Assembly (NCBI GenBank): GCA_037349315.1
Contig: JBAIAC010000068.1
Location: 21,109,001-21,173,000 of the forward strand
DNA from: Chelydra serpentina
Taxonomy: Eukaryota; Chordata; Testudines; Chelydridae
Direction of reading: 5' to 3'
Length of the DNA: 64,000 nucleotides
Shown: positions 1 to 12,419 of the stretch, piece by piece
How the letters are laid out: each line of letters starts with the position of its first letter
Numbering within the stretch: position 1 is the first letter of the stretch
The notes under the pieces: model-generated
The model's database searches: none
What the model saw: the letters and a program-made list of their open reading frames with translations, nothing else
What the model was told of the DNA's origin: nothing
Made by a program: the position numbers and the translations under genes

Positions 1-2014
1 CAATGTTTGGCTAACACTTTGAGAGTGGCGGCGTGCCGTGTATTCAGTGATACACTCAGAACATCCCCGGCTTTGAGTGCAACACCCCTTGTTTCTTAGT
101 GCAAAACAGAGCGAGTGGCATGCTGACTGGAATTTGTTGCCCATTAAATGGTACAACGCTGACAAACGAGCCAATATTTCATTGGCAAAGAACACTTTGA
201 AACGTGTCGGAAAAATGCACATGTTCATCTATCATAGCAGAACCACGGTGGGGGAAAACCCAGAGAGCTGTACAATTCTGCTGCACAAATTGAAACGAGG
301 TTGGGGCCCGGTAACGGCATGGTGTTGGGGCCCCTTTACAGCGCTGTGCAATGTGTTAGAGACACGACACACGGCATTACGGCTCCTTGGAGCCACCTGG
401 GCAGTGCGAAGGGCCCAGAAAGTAACAAGCTTCGCTGCTTGCGAGAGTTGAGCTGGCGTGGTGGAGCTCATCTTTGGCTGATGTGTCGTTGCCACTCACT
501 TAGCCCCAGCAAAGGGGTCATTGCGTGACGCACTCTGGCTAGACACATTGTTAGGGACTGAAGACAGCAACTATAAGTTAATAGCCCCCAGAATGCCATA
601 GCCTGCCTCAGTGCTCAGGGTGGTGAAGATCCACCCTGTAACAGGCTCCCCGATAGCTCCTCCATGCTCTCCTACCTCCTGATCTTATTCCTTGTGTGCA
701 GGAAAAGGATGAGACGCTTCAGTGCAGCCTCACAGGCCAGATATGTTCTTGTTGACGTGCTGGCAGGGAGGGTACAGCCAAGCGACCGCAGCACCGACAT
801 TGTTAACCACCGATGGAAAAAGGGACAGACAAACCAAGGACTTCTTGCAGGCTCTGGGTGTTCAAATCATACCCAGGAAGTCCAAGGATGAAACAGGTTG
901 TGAGCCAGATTGTCTTCTCGGAGTGTAAGTCAGCACAGCAAAGAGGAGGGGCTAGTTACAGCTTCCTGACTGCCTGCATCCCAGTGCAGCCAAGGGGCTG
1001 CTGTAACCTGCATCAGCTGGCTATGGTCTGCAATGGAGCACAGATAAAGCATAATGGGGGATGTAGGAGCCAGCTCCACTAGCTCTGTGTCTGCTGGGGA
1101 CTCTGCCAGAGCGGGCAATCCTCAGCTAGGGAGACGTGACCAATCTCTGCTCCCTTTGTGTTGGCCGAGTGGAGCAGGACAGAGATGGCCCCTGTTAACT
1201 TACACACCACGTTCTCACTCAATCAAGCTTCTGCGTCTCACTGTGTTTCCCATGAAGACCAGAGCTGTGATCCCACCAGCTTTTAGCTTGAATATTGACA
1301 CCACTGTGGCCTTCTCCTTTCTCCTGCTGCTCTGCTTCTGGTGTGCCAGGTGGAGTCTGAGAAGGGGAAAGATCAGAGATGGAGAATGAATCCGGTAATG
1401 CCAATGAGGGATGACTCTGATTAAAATAAAAGTGAACATTATACACAGAAACTACATTCTGGGAAACCATTCTGGATTATTAAGTAAATATTAAATGCTA
1501 ACTGTGATGATAGTTTTAAAAAGACAGTAATATGGAGTACTATGGCCTAATGTGGCATATTTCCTTCACTTTATTTGACTGATTTCCTCCCCCACCCTTT
1601 ATTTCAAACCACAAGGGAATTCAGAGTGGATGAAGTGTGGCTGTTTGAAAGCCAAGGAGCGTGGTTTGCTCTGTCGTCCCCAGGACAGTCACAGGGGCAT
1701 GCCACCCCTCTCCCCACGGTCTGCCCCTAGAGCGTCTCAGCTCTGGCCTGCAAGCAACCTCCTTTCAGATATGAGAGGGGTCTGGCTCCAAAGCTCCCTG
1801 AAGTCACTGAGAGTCTGTCCAGTGACTTCTCCGGGCTCTGGATCAGCCCCTCTCCTTGCTGAAGCTCCTAGCAGGGACAACGATATATGTCAAACGGTGG
1901 CGGTGGGCTTTGCAGTGCGGACCGGTCACTTGCCCCTAAGCATTGGGCTGAGTCTGTGGCCTCATTTCATACAGTCCTCCAAACTTTCCATTACGACTGA
2001 CCAAAGGCAAGCAA
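1..2014. other. No gene recognised; unique-looking sequence
   Basis: Only short open frames occur here. The longest (1630-2205, plus) runs into a MIR-like repeat and a fold-back element and has no recognisable domain. I see no splice-bounded coding block, RNA gene or clear transposon end before about 2015. Confidence 0.5.
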
Positions 2015-2337
2015 GAGGAAGGGTGGTCCAGTGGTTAAGGTGCTGGCCAGGGACTAAGGCTGCTGGCATTCAATTCCCTGCTCCGCTACAAGCTTCCTGT
2101 GTGCCCTTGGGCAAGACATCTAGGGTGAAATCACAGCCCCCTTTGAAGTCAATGGGATTTTTTGTCATTTTTGCCTCCCCTCCCCCCCCAAAACCACTCA
2201 ACTAACCAATCAATCAAAAAACAATGTCTTAAACAGGGCCAGGATTTCACTCTCAGTCTCTCTGTGCCTCAAGTTCCCATCTGTAAAATGGGCTAAAAGC
2301 ACGTCCCTACCACTCAGAGGTGTTGTGAGGATACATA
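2015..2337 (+). repeat. MIR-type SINE, interrupted by a fold-back insert
   Basis: The tRNA-like head (ggtccagtggttaaggtgct, 2024-2043) is followed by the MIR core (cttcctgtgtgcccttgggcaag). After an insertion at about 2121-2251 the core resumes with ctctgtgcctcaagttccc and the tail tctgtaaaatggg. The element is interrupted again at 2338 by a solo LTR and its last bases reappear after 3441, so one ancient SINE carries two later insertions. Confidence 0.65.
2121..2251. mobile_element. Short fold-back element inside MIR
   Basis: The left end reads agggtgaaatcacagcccc and the right end reads gggccaggatttcact, which is an imperfect inverted copy. The centre has the aagtcaatggg motif shared with other small fold-back repeats in this window. 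It splits the MIR core, which supports insertion rather than chance. Confidence 0.45.
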
Positions 2338-3436
2338 TGTGACGTTATTGACAATAACTGGGACCATATAGATCATTGTTACAACCAAGGTCCTGTAGTG
2401 GCCCCAAATCTTGTATAAAGGGGGTCAAATGAGGTGTCTAAGACCGGGTTATGCTTGGCTGGTTATGATTATGCCGTTTATATGCATGTATCAGTGTTGT
2501 AGTTGAAGTTATGAATATTGGCTTTATACTGTCTGTAGTTGAATGGCTTTATACTGTATGTCTGTCTTTCAAACTGGGGCTGGGCTTCTGGGACCCAGGA
2601 CAAGCTATCAGCTCTGCCAGGCATGCTGATGGCCCATTAAGGACCATCGACTATACAATTAGCCCATTGAGAGGAGGCAGACACACCTTATGATTCAGTA
2701 AGGTATGCAGAAACTTGCCCATGTGACTCCAGACTCCATTTTGCTGTGATTTTCCACAGTAAGGAAAGAGGTGTCTTTACACCTGGAAGAAACTATAAAA
2801 GGCAGCTGCCTCATCTCCATTTTGTCTTCATTTCCTGCTTCTTACCTCTGGAGGAACCTTTCTACAAATGGAAGCTCTGAACAAAGGACTGAAGGACCCA
2901 TCCCAGCTGGGGATGTAATCCAGAGGCTTGATTTGAACCTGCAGTATTCCATCTCTGCAAGCCTGACCCAAGAACTTTGCCATTACTGTATGTAATTGAT
3001 TCCTTTTAACCAATTCTAGCTCTCACCTATACCTTTTTCCTTTTATGAATAAACCTTTAGATTTTAGATTCTAAAGGATTGGCAACAGCGTGATTTGTGG
3101 GTAAGATTTAAGTTGTATATTGACCTGGCTCTGACGTTCGGTCCGCTGGGATCGGGAGAATCTATTTTCTTTTACTGGGGCATTGGTTTTCATGACCATT
3201 TGTCCCCATAACGAGTGGCTCTGGTGGTGAGACTGGGAAACTGGAGTGTCTAAGGGAATTGCTTGTGTGACTTGTGGTTAGCCAGTGGGGTAAAACCAAA
3301 GTCTCCTCTGTCTGGCTGGTTTGGTTTGCCTTAGAGGTGGAAAAACCCCAGCCTTGGACTGTAGTTGCCCTGTTTGAAGCAATTTGTCCTGAACTGGCAC
3401 TCTCAGTTGGGTCTTGCCAGAACCAGCATCGTTACA
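2338..3436 (+). mobile_element. Solo LTR (1.1 kb) with 5-bp target duplication
   Basis: The block begins tgtgacgtta and ends atcgttaca, a TG...CA LTR structure, flanked by acata on both sides (2333-2337 and 3437-3441). A TATA box (tataaaagg, 2795-2803) and a poly(A) signal aataaa (3048-3053) give plus orientation, so U3, R and U5 run left to right. There is no internal retroviral region, so this is a solo LTR left by LTR-LTR recombination. It shares a central motif (gttgtagttgaagttatgaa) and the TGTGACG terminus with the antisense LTR at 46420-47522. Confidence 0.8.
2795..2803 (+). promoter_or_regulatory. TATA box of solo LTR
   Basis: tataaaagg lies about 250 bases before the aataaa signal at 3048, the expected U3-R spacing for an LTR promoter. 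Activity cannot be judged from sequence. Confidence 0.45.
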
Positions 3437-3487
3437 ACATACATTAAAGATCAAGAGGTGCTCAGATACCACAGGAATGGAGATCCC
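3437..3487 (+). repeat. 3' tail of the interrupted MIR
   Basis: The bases aagatcaagaggtgctcagatac match the MIR-style tail also seen near 27070-27115 and 40285-40325. It continues the MIR cut by the solo LTR. Confidence 0.5.
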
Positions 3488-3609
3488 ATAATTACCTAAT
3501 ATAGATAGCCAAATGTGAACTCCTCCCCTAGAGGTGAATTGCTCCTTAACTGACCAATAGCCCCTCAGCACATTGCTTTTATCTTGTTTCTGTCTTTAGA
3601 TGACTGCTA

Positions 3610-3675
3610 AGGGCCAGATTCTCAGCTGGTGTAAATCAGTATAGCCCTATTGACTTCAAACACAGATCTGGCCCT
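3610..3675. repeat. Mini fold-back repeat
   Basis: agggccagattct at the left is the near inverted complement of agatctggccct at the right, with ttgacttca in the centre. It is non-coding. Confidence 0.45.
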
Positions 3676-4908
3676 GTTTGTCTACCTCTCTATTCACTAT
3701 TCAGCCCCATGGAAATTCACAAGTCAGCTCTGAATTTGAACAAACTCACTCCTTGTCTCATCCCACTGGAAAAAACTTTTCTAGCACTAGTGATTAAACA
3801 GGCACAATTCACTTTAATAACCACATGTTGCCCTCGATCCACAATCAATATGGCCTTAAAGATGACATATTTTAGAACAGCTTCGATGGTTGGAAAAGCA
3901 GCTCAGATAATCAAACACATCTGATCACATCCCTCTCTCAAATGAAAAAGCCAAAGTGGCTTTGCTGCTCAAGTAGTTTTGGAAACCAGATTCTATTAAA
4001 TTTACTACATGAGAGCTTAATTATTTATGATCAATGGAGCAAACACCCAGAAAGAATGCCATAATCATGAGGCCGGGTGGCCAGCAGACTGGAGCAGACT
4101 TTTTGAAGTAAATGAGCATAGTTACCTTTCAAAAATAAACAAGGCTATTTAAATATGAACCAGACAAAAACTTTAATTATTTCTAACTAGAGCAGCAGAG
4201 CAAACAAATGACTGAAGAGGGACTCACTTAACATTACCAATAGGAAACCCATTCAGTGTCATTTAGCCATACATTAATGTGAATAGCAGATGTGTGGCTA
4301 AAGCCCAGGCATTGCTTTAAAAATCTCAACCCGTCTCCGCACCTTTGTCTTACTGGCACTTTACAGGGCCAAATCCTAACAGCAGCTGCAGCTTCCATTG
4401 ACTTCAATGTGAACATTAGGATCCTAGTCGCTCTGAAAACCAGGCCTCACTGCTATAAGTGGGAGCCAAGTTTGAAAACTTTAGCCCGAATGTTGAGTTG
4501 GTTACAGGAAGGTGGAGGGTTATGAATCTGAACAGATCTATTTTCATTTATTTGAAAGAAAAAGGAATAATTCAGTGAAAAAAGGGAGATTGTCAGATTT
4601 AAACATCCCCCTTCACTGAGGGGTAGCCAAGCCTAACAGGATTGTGCTAACAAATATAGAATAAGCATCAACAAAAAGCAAAATTGCATCAAGGGACCCT
4701 GTGCTGCAAAGGAATCTACCACCGTGGAGTCTGTAGGCCTTTTGCTTTCACTGGGATTGCAGGTGGGTATGTGGGTCAGTATGTGTAAGTTCTTTTACAG
4801 GATCAAGGTCACAGAAAAGAAGACAAGGGAAATGAATCACACACCTGATGGAAGCTGTATCATTTTCAGTTACAATAAGGTCACCAGGTGTTGTTAGTAA
4901 CACATGCA
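3676..4908. other. No gene recognised
   Basis: AT-rich sequence with short unrelated open frames only. A weak mini fold-back (ggccaaatcctaa ... ttaggatcctag, about 4368-4430) is the only structure seen. Confidence 0.4.
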
Positions 4909-5158
4909 GCGTACGTCTACACAGAGATAACAGTCCCACGTCATAGCCACGGCTGCCCCGGGTCAGCTGACTCGGGCTCGCAGGGCTCAGGCTGCAGGGC
5001 TAAAAATTGCTGTGTAGACGTTTGGGCTTGGGCTGGTGCAGGGTCCCAGATCTCGGACTGTAGCCCAAGCCCGAATGTCTACACAATTTTTCAGCCCCAG
5101 AGCCTGAGTCAGCTGACCCAGGCCATCCACGGGTTTTTGATCCTGTGTAGACATACGC
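4909..5158. mobile_element. Fold-back MITE, about 250 bp
   Basis: The 15-base ends gcgtacgtctacaca and tgtgtagacatacgc are inverted copies with one mismatch. Inner segments also pair: agctgactcgggctc near 4966 against gagcctgagtcagctga near 5100, and the gggcttgggct and agcccaagccc blocks. The whole element can therefore fold into one long hairpin. No clear target duplication was found. Confidence 0.65.
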
Positions 5159-8100
5159 ACAAAGGTCTGCATCCAAACTCCTTCAAGCTCAGTTGGAATT
5201 TGGCTCCATACCCAAACCCACTCCAACGTAGCAGCTCAGGCCCATTTCTAAGGCAAGGAAATGTTTCTATATCATTTGTTTTTATACAGGCAGGAGCCTT
5301 TTACCTCTGCACGCCTCTGCTTTTGTGGGCTTCATCTTTAGGCCCTTAATAGTATAATGACATAATGTTTTTTGTTGGTTTTCTTTCAGTACCCGGCTAC
5401 TCGCTCCTTAACGAGGTGAATAAAAGAGAATGTTTACTTTGAAATGCTACCTGCACTGAGGTCTGTAAGAAAGCCCTGCACAACAGCTGTGGGCTCTAAT
5501 TGACTGCAACTGCAGCCTGTCTTCTCAGCCTCAGTTACATTTCTTTTCCATATGCTAACTCCTTTGTAGCTTAATTTTCCCATTACCCAGCAGTAACATT
5601 GAGTAACTGTTGGGCTTCATTCAAATGCAAATTAACATCCCCTTCTGCCCATTAGCTCTGCTGTTTCTTGTCTAGCCAAAGCAGCTCCACTTCACTGGAA
5701 ACAAGTGAGGAGCCTGATTCCGTGGTCAGACAGAGGGGCCCTGTCTAGAACACAACTGCTGTGCATCCCAGAGAGGCGCTACAAAACAGCAGACTATCGA
5801 CAGGAAAAGCCCTTCATCAAGGCACTTCTTGTCAAACTAAGCCCTAACTCCAACGGTTCAGCATATGCTGAAGCCTTCTTGAACTCCAGTGCTTGACATA
5901 CATTATTCACACAATGCCTATGCTGTGTTCCGGGCTTGAAACATCCAGTGGTTTGACATCAGGAAACATTTAAACATGACAAGGGGGAGAAGAAAAAAAG
6001 AGAGAGCTGTACACAGCTAAGCCACATGGATCAAAACTTGGAATTCAGTTACTCAGTTCAATGGCGGGTTAAGGAATCTCTTAAGTGAATCAGCTTGACA
6101 CAACCCAAAAAGATGAAGGGAGGAGCTGGGAAGGGAGGCAAGTGCAAAGGGAGAAACAAGAAGAGAGGAGAGAGAAGAAGGAAACAAGCAAGAAGCAAAA
6201 TATAGAGATAGTCTTTTCTCCACAGGCAGGGAGCTGTGTTTCCCATAATTACTTAAGACTGGAAGCATGGTCTCATTAAGGGGAAATTGTGGTGTTATTC
6301 TTCCAAGCTCCAACCACAAAATAAGCTCCAAGTCACCAAATAAGACATCACTCACAGTAGATTGTGCAGATGTTCCAAATGGGATTGTACAACTCTTTGA
6401 GCTCCACTGGGCCCCTTGAGCTTGACTCTCTCTCTCTCTCTGGGGGGGTAGGTATGCCCATTGGCTCTGCTGGGCTTCTGCAGATTGACTCCTTCTTGAC
6501 CAGGGTAAAATCATACGTGGTGGCTTCTCCTGAAATTCACCCACTTGGGTCATGAAAATCACTGCCAATACATTGTGCAGAGCTGTGAGCCTTGCTCTCA
6601 TTTCTTACAGGAGGCATGAACTTATTAACTATATTGACATTTAAACTATCATCATTGGGCACCTGAATTTATGCCTCACCAAGATGACTTTAGTGTCCAG
6701 AGCCACTGTTCCAGGCTCTCTGCAGACTCCCATAGACCTCTCTCTACATTGGTTACACTCAGTTTAGATCTGAGGCTTTCTTTTCAACCATGACAACTAG
6801 AGACGTACTTTGTTTTCAATGAAAGCTGAGATTCTGGAGAACAGGACAGCAGTTTGACAGACATGCCAGTATGTCGTACCACTGTGCAGAAGTCCAATTC
6901 AAGTCCTGTCTGGAAGCAAAAGAGCAGCTTCCAGAAAGTGTGAGGAGCATGGGGATAACATCAGGGCTGGTCAAAAAAATGGTAATAATTTTCCACATTT
7001 TTTTTTAGGAAATGAAAACTTCGGATTTTGGGGAGGATTTTCAATTTTTCGTCTGAACACAGTGGAACAGGGGGGAAATCTGTTTTGAATGGAGTCTATT
7101 TTGTTGTTGTTTAATTTCACTGAAAAATGTAAAACAATTAATAAATATAAACTTTTTATGTGAAAAATCTTCCTATCATTCAATAGGCGCTTCTCAGTGA
7201 AAAGCACTTTTAGATGAAAATATTTTGACCATCTCTGGGTAGGACACTCCTGCCAGTCTGCCCTGCTCAAAAGGCAGGCAGTTGTTTTCTGCATTGGCTG
7301 AGCCCTCTGGCTGGTGTTCCGCAGTAGCTCTTTAAAGGCAGCGCCTTGAGATAACTGAGCCATGCACGACCATAGTAAGGTTTGTATCTGAGAAGAAAGG
7401 ATACAGTCTCTTGGCCAGTCAAAGATGGAGGAAGGTGTATGTGATGCAATGTTACAAGCAGAAGATGGGCCTCACCCCTACTTAGTCACCTCGGCCGGAA
7501 CCCAGTAAAACTTTAATGGGTAGAAAGCGGTGGGTGTTTGTGCAAAGGGTGGAGTGAGATGTATGCTACTCACACGATAAATGAACTCTCAGGGAATGCA
7601 GATTCCAAAGGGGCTAGAGCGTCCAGTGACACCAGCTGGTACTTGTAAGAGATAAGAAGGGAACAGTAGATAATAACTGATCGGGGCAGACACACGGGCT
7701 GGTAAGGCTCTCCAGGGATGCAGCTATAGTGGGACATTTTGTGCCTGTTTTCTAGCAATGCTGCAGCTGTTTTCACAATAAAGATGTGGAGGGCAGGGGG
7801 AAGAAGCTCTCCTTACTGAGTTTACCTCCTCCAAAATACCAGACGTGGAACAAATAAGCAGTGCTCACTAGATCCAAGACTCCTACCTACCACAGGGCTG
7901 CCAGATTTAATTGTTCATAGAAATAATTGCAATTCTAACCATTGCTGTAGTGAAGGGGGCTGCCTGTGAATCCCCTAAAGCGTCACTTGTTGCCATTCAT
8001 TATCCCTTGCTTTCTTTTACTCACTTCTTCCTTGGACAAGCGGTCCCTCTGTGACCTGCCACAGGGTTATCCACTAACGTTATTGATTGCGCAGGCTTTC

Positions 8101-8211
8101 AGGCTTAGAAATCACGCATCTTCTCTGCCCCCCATCTCTCTCCACAGGGACTGATCAGCTCTCATCAAGTCAGGCTTCTGACTAGAGGACCGTAGGAGGA
8201 GCATGACAGAG
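5159..8211. other. No gene recognised; purine-rich tract at about 6104-6202
   Basis: The short frames on both strands lack recognisable domains. Around 6104-6202 the plus strand is almost all purine (gaag/gaga type), which opens spurious lysine- and glutamate-rich frames. I found no transposon ends. Confidence 0.4.
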
Positions 8212-8298
8212 CAGGAAATATTAACAGTATGGTAGCGCCCAGAGCTCTCAGCTGGGATCGGGGCCTCGTTATGCTGAGCACCTGACAGTGCTCTGAAC
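8212..8298 (-). repeat. L2/CR1-like 3'-end fragment
   Basis: The bases tattaacagtatggtagcgc to gctgagcacctgacagtgc are the reverse complement of the repeat type seen on the plus strand at 33071-33190 (ctctttggggcagggacta ... cagcacctagcaca). It is short and diverged. Confidence 0.4.
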
Positions 8299-8937
8299 TC
8301 GCGCTTGGACTGCAGCAGTCAATGGAACTGGGGGCAGCTGCAAACCCATTTAGGGCCACACTGTGACTGTGACGTATGTGGTCACGCATGGGACTAGGTG
8401 AGTTTAAAGTAACCCCCGCTCCCTGCATGGCTGCTCAGGATCTACCTGGAGCAGGGAGGAGAGCAGGGTCTGTGTGCCCGATACTGCCTCCTGCAAGCAA
8501 GCGGGAAGGGTGGGAGCAGGGGATATGTAGATCCAGGCCTTCCCCCCACCAGCCATGGACACAAGAATGTGGGGGGCAGTATGCTCTTCCTGGTAAATTG
8601 TTAATGCAGCATTATCCCGATCTTCAGCTTGTATAAAACCGGGGGCTGAGGAAATCGTGACTCAGAGAGGTCTGAGTGACCGTTCCTTTCTAGAGCTCTT
8701 CCTAGCGCCACACAGCGACAAGCCATGGCAGGGTGAAATGCAGAGGGGCAGGTATCACTGAAGTCCTATTTAAACCCAATTATGGTTTGACGGGGACAGG
8801 TGAGCAAAGCCCACAGGTAAGTGGAGAACATGGGGACCTGGGAGATGGGTCGGAAATAGGAGGGAGCATGGGCTCTAATGACAAAGAGATAGGAGGGTCA
8901 GGGCAAAACTGGGAGGCAAGATCAAATCAGTATCTTA

Positions 8938-9233
8938 GGGCTGGTCTACACTAACCCCCCAATTCAAACTAAGATACGCAACTTCAGCTACGTGAATAAC
9001 GTAGCTGAAGTCGAACTATCTTAGTTCGAATGAAAACGTACTTACCCGGGGTCCACACGCGGCGCGCAGGCTCCCCCGTCGACTCCGCCTACTCCGTTCG
9101 TCGAGCTGGATTACCAGCGTCGACGGGGGAGCACTTCCTGGTTCGATTTATCGCGTCTAGACAAGACGCGATAAATCAAACCCAGAACATCGATCCGACA
9201 CCTCCGATCCAGCCGGTAAGTGTAGACCTACCC
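8938..9233. mobile_element. PIF/Harbinger-like MITE with TTA duplication
   Basis: The ends gggctggtctacact and agtgtagacctaccc are inverted copies with two mismatches, flanked directly by tta on each side (8935-8937 and 9234-9236). That is the 3-bp TWA-type target duplication of PIF/Harbinger elements. Internal stems also pair: acttcagctacg with cgtagctgaagt, and atttatcgcgtct with agacgcgataaat. It encodes no transposase. Confidence 0.75.
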
Positions 9234-9236
9234 TTA

Positions 9237-11986
9237 GATGCCTGTATACAAATGCGAGAAGTATGGGTAATAAGCAGGAAGAACTGGAAGTGCTAATAAA
9301 TAAATTCAACGATGACATTGTTGCCATCACCAAAACTTGGTGGGATAATACACATGATTAGAATGTTGGTATGGATGGGTACAGCTTGCTCAGGAAGGAC
9401 AGACAGGGGAAAAAGGGAGGAGGTGTTGCCTTATATATTAAAAATGTACACACTTGGACTGAGGTGGAGATGGACATAGGGGACGGAAGTGTTGAGAGTC
9501 TCTGGGTTAGGCTAAAAGGGGTAAAAAACAAGGGTGATGTCATGCTAGAAGTCTACTACAGGCCACCTAACCAGGTGGAAGAGGTGGATCAGGCTTTTTT
9601 TAAACAACTAACAAAATCATCCAAAGCCCAAGATTTGGTGGTGATGGGGGACTTCAACTATCCAGATATATGTTGGGAAAATAACACAGCGGGGCACAGA
9701 CTATCCAATACGTTCTTGAACTGCATTGCAGACAACTTTTTATTTCAGAAGGTTGAGAAAGCTACTAGGGGGGAAGCTGTTCTGATTTTAACAAATAGGG
9801 AGGAACTTGTTGAGAACTTCAAAGTAGAAGGCAGCCTGGGTGAAAGTGATCATGAAATCCTAGAGTTCACAATTCTAAGGAAGGGTAGAAGGGAGTACAG
9901 CAAAATAGAGACAATGGATTTCAGGAAAGCGGATTTTGGTAAGCTCAGAGAGCTGATAGGTAAGGTCCCATGGGAATCAAGACTGAGGGGAAAAACAACT
10001 GAGGAGAGCTGGCAGTATTTCAAAGGGACACTATTAAGGGCCCAAAAGCAAACTATTCCACTGGTAGGAAAGATAGAAAATGTGGCAAAAGACCACCTTG
10101 GCTTAACCACGAGATCTTGCAAGATCTAAAAAATAAAAAGGAGTCATATAAAAAATGGAAACTAGGACAAATTACAAAGGATGAATATAAGCAAAGAACA
10201 CGGGAATGCAGGGGCAAGATTAGAAAGGCAAAGGCACAAAATGAGCTCAAACTAGCTACAGGAATAAAGGGAAACAAGAAAACTTTTTATCAATACATTA
10301 GAAGCAAGAGGAAGACCAAGGACAGGGTAGGCCCACTACTCAGTGAGGAGGGAGAAACAGTAACAGGAAACTTGGAAATGGCAGAGATACTTAATGACTT
10401 CTTTGTTTCGGTCTTCACCGAAGTCTGAAGGAATGCCTGACATAGTGAATGCTAATGGGAAGGTGGAAGGTTTAGAAGATAAAATAAAAAAAGAACAAGT
10501 TAAAAATCACTTAGATAAGTTAGATGCCTGCAAGTCACCAGGACCTGATGAAGTCCATCCTAGAATACTCAAGAAGCTAATAGAGGAGGTATCTGAGCCT
10601 CTAGCTATTATCTTTGGTAAATCATGGGAGACAGGAGCGATTCGAGAAGACTAGAAAAGGGCAAATATAGTGCCCATCTATAAAAAGGGAAATAAAAACA
10701 ACCCAGAAAACTACAGACCAGGTAGTTTAACTTCTGTGCCAGGGAAAATAATGGAGCAAGTAATTAAGGAAATCATCTGCAAACACTTGGAAGGTGGTAA
10801 GGTGATAGGGAATAACCAGCATGGATTTGTAAAGAACAAATCATGTCAAACCAATCTGATAGCTTTCTTTGATAGAATAACGAGTCTTGTGGATAAGGGA
10901 GAAGCGGTGGATGTGGTATACCTAGACTTTAGTAAGGCATTTGATACGGTCTCGCATGATATTCTTGTCAATAAACTAGGGAAATACAACTTAGATGGGG
11001 CTACTATAAGGTGGGTGCACAACTGGCTGGATAGCCATACTCAGAGAGTAGTTATTAATGGTTCCCAATCCTGCTGGAAAGGTATAACAAGTGGGGTTCC
11101 GCAAGGGTCTGTTTTAGGACCGGCTCTGTTCAATATCTTCATCAACGACTTGGATATTGGCATAGAAAGTATGCTTATTAAGTTTGCAGATGATACCAAA
11201 CTGGGAGGGATTGCAACTCCTTTGGAGGATAGGGTCATAATTCAAAATGATCTGGACAAATTGGAGAAATGGTCAGAGGTAAACAGGATGAAGTTTAATA
11301 AGGACAAATGCAAAGTGCTCCACTTAGGTAGGAACAATCAGTTTCACACATACAGAATGGGAGGAGACTGTCTGGGAAGGAGTATGGCAGAAAAGGATCT
11401 AGGGCTTATAGTGGACCACAAGCTAAATATGAGTCAACCGTGTGATGCTGTTGCAAAAAAAGCAAACATGATTCTGGGCTGCATTAACAGGTGTGTGGTG
11501 AGCAAGACACGAGAAGTCATTCTTCCGCTCTACTCTGCGCTGGTTAGGCCTCAACTGGAGTATTGTGTCCAGTTCTGGGCACCGCATTTCAAGAAAGATG
11601 TGGAGAAATTGGAGAGGGTCCAGAGAAGAGCAACAAGAATGATTAAGGGTCTAGAGAACATGACCTATGAAGGAAGGCTGAAGGAATTGGGTTTGTTTAG
11701 TTTGGAAAAGAGAAGACTGAGAGGGGACATGATAGCAGTCTTCAGGTATCTAAAAGGGTGTCATAAGGAGGAGGGAGAAAACTTGTTCATCTTAGCCTCT
11801 GAGGATAGAACAAGAAGCAATGGGCTTAAACTGTAGCAAGGGAGGTTTAGGTTGGACATTAGAAAAAAGTTCCTAACTGTCAGGGTGGTTAAACACTGGA
11901 ATAAACTGCCCAGGGAGGTTGTGGAATCTCCATCTCTGGAGATATTTAAGAGTAGGTTAGATAAATGTCTATCAGGGATGGTCTAG
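9237..11986 (+). pseudogene. CR1 ORF2 relic: endonuclease plus reverse transcriptase
   Basis: The frame encoded the AP-like endonuclease and reverse transcriptase that carry out target-primed reverse transcription. The endonuclease part lies at 9245-10129 ([29 protein letters not shown]). The reverse transcriptase lies mainly at 10670-11836 and shows NQHGFVKNKSCQTNL, YLDFSKAFDTVSHDIL, GVPQGSVLGP and the catalytic box FADD at 11183-11194. The C-terminal domain continues past a stop at 11834-11836 to 11986. Breaks: a stop near 9359, frame changes near 10120 and 10400, a stop at 10652-10654 and the stop at 11834. Few disruptions suggest a fairly young but dead copy. Confidence 0.85.
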
Positions 11987-12193
11987 ACAGTATTTGGTAC
12001 TGCCATGAGGGCAGGGGGCTGGACTCGATGGCCTCTCGAGGTCCCTTCCAGCCCTAGAATCTATGAATCTATGAATCTATGAGGACTTGCTTGGGACCTG
12101 ACTGGTGTATAAGCTTGTTATCGGCCCTCTGCAAAGGGATGTAGTTCACTCAGCAGCATGACCAATAAAACCAGTCTTTGGGAGACCATTAGT

Positions 12194-12411
12194 CAGTGGT
12201 GTAGCCAGGTTTAGAGCACAGGGGGAGCAGAGCTAAAAAAAGGCGCCGAGAGCAAAAAGCGTCGAGAGAAAAAAAAGGCGCCGGGAGCAAAAAAAAAAGC
12301 TCCGCTCTGGCTGCAGCGCAGGAGCAAAAGGCATTAGAGCACAAAAAAGGCGCCGCTTCTGCTCAGTGGGGGAGCGACCACTCCCCCTGCTCCCCCCCGG
12401 CTACGCTACTG
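12194..12411. mobile_element. hAT-type MITE
   Basis: The left end cagtggtgtagccagg and the right end ccggctacgctactg are inverted copies with few mismatches. The 8-bp flanks ccattagt (12186-12193) and ctattagt (12412-12419) differ at one base, giving a hAT-style duplication. The interior is built of repeated ggcgccg-agcaaaaa modules and encodes nothing. Confidence 0.75.
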
Positions 12412-12419
12412 CTATTAGT

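Larger units (their letters stand above)
8780..12082 (+). mobile_element. CR1 LINE, nearly full length, with nested MITE
   Basis: A CR1-type non-LTR retrotransposon. ORF2 relics run from about 9237 to 11986, followed by a 3' region with ggtcccttccagccctagaa and a terminal run of atctatga-type repeats (12057-12082), the signature of CR1 3' ends. CR1-like sequence also precedes the Harbinger-like MITE at 8938-9233, so the MITE inserted into the 5' part and split it. The 5' limit is uncertain. No poly(A) tail is present, as expected for CR1. Confidence 0.8.

Noticed and set aside
1630..2205. 191-codon open frame
   Set aside because: It runs into a MIR head and a fold-back repeat and has no domain, so it is a chance frame.
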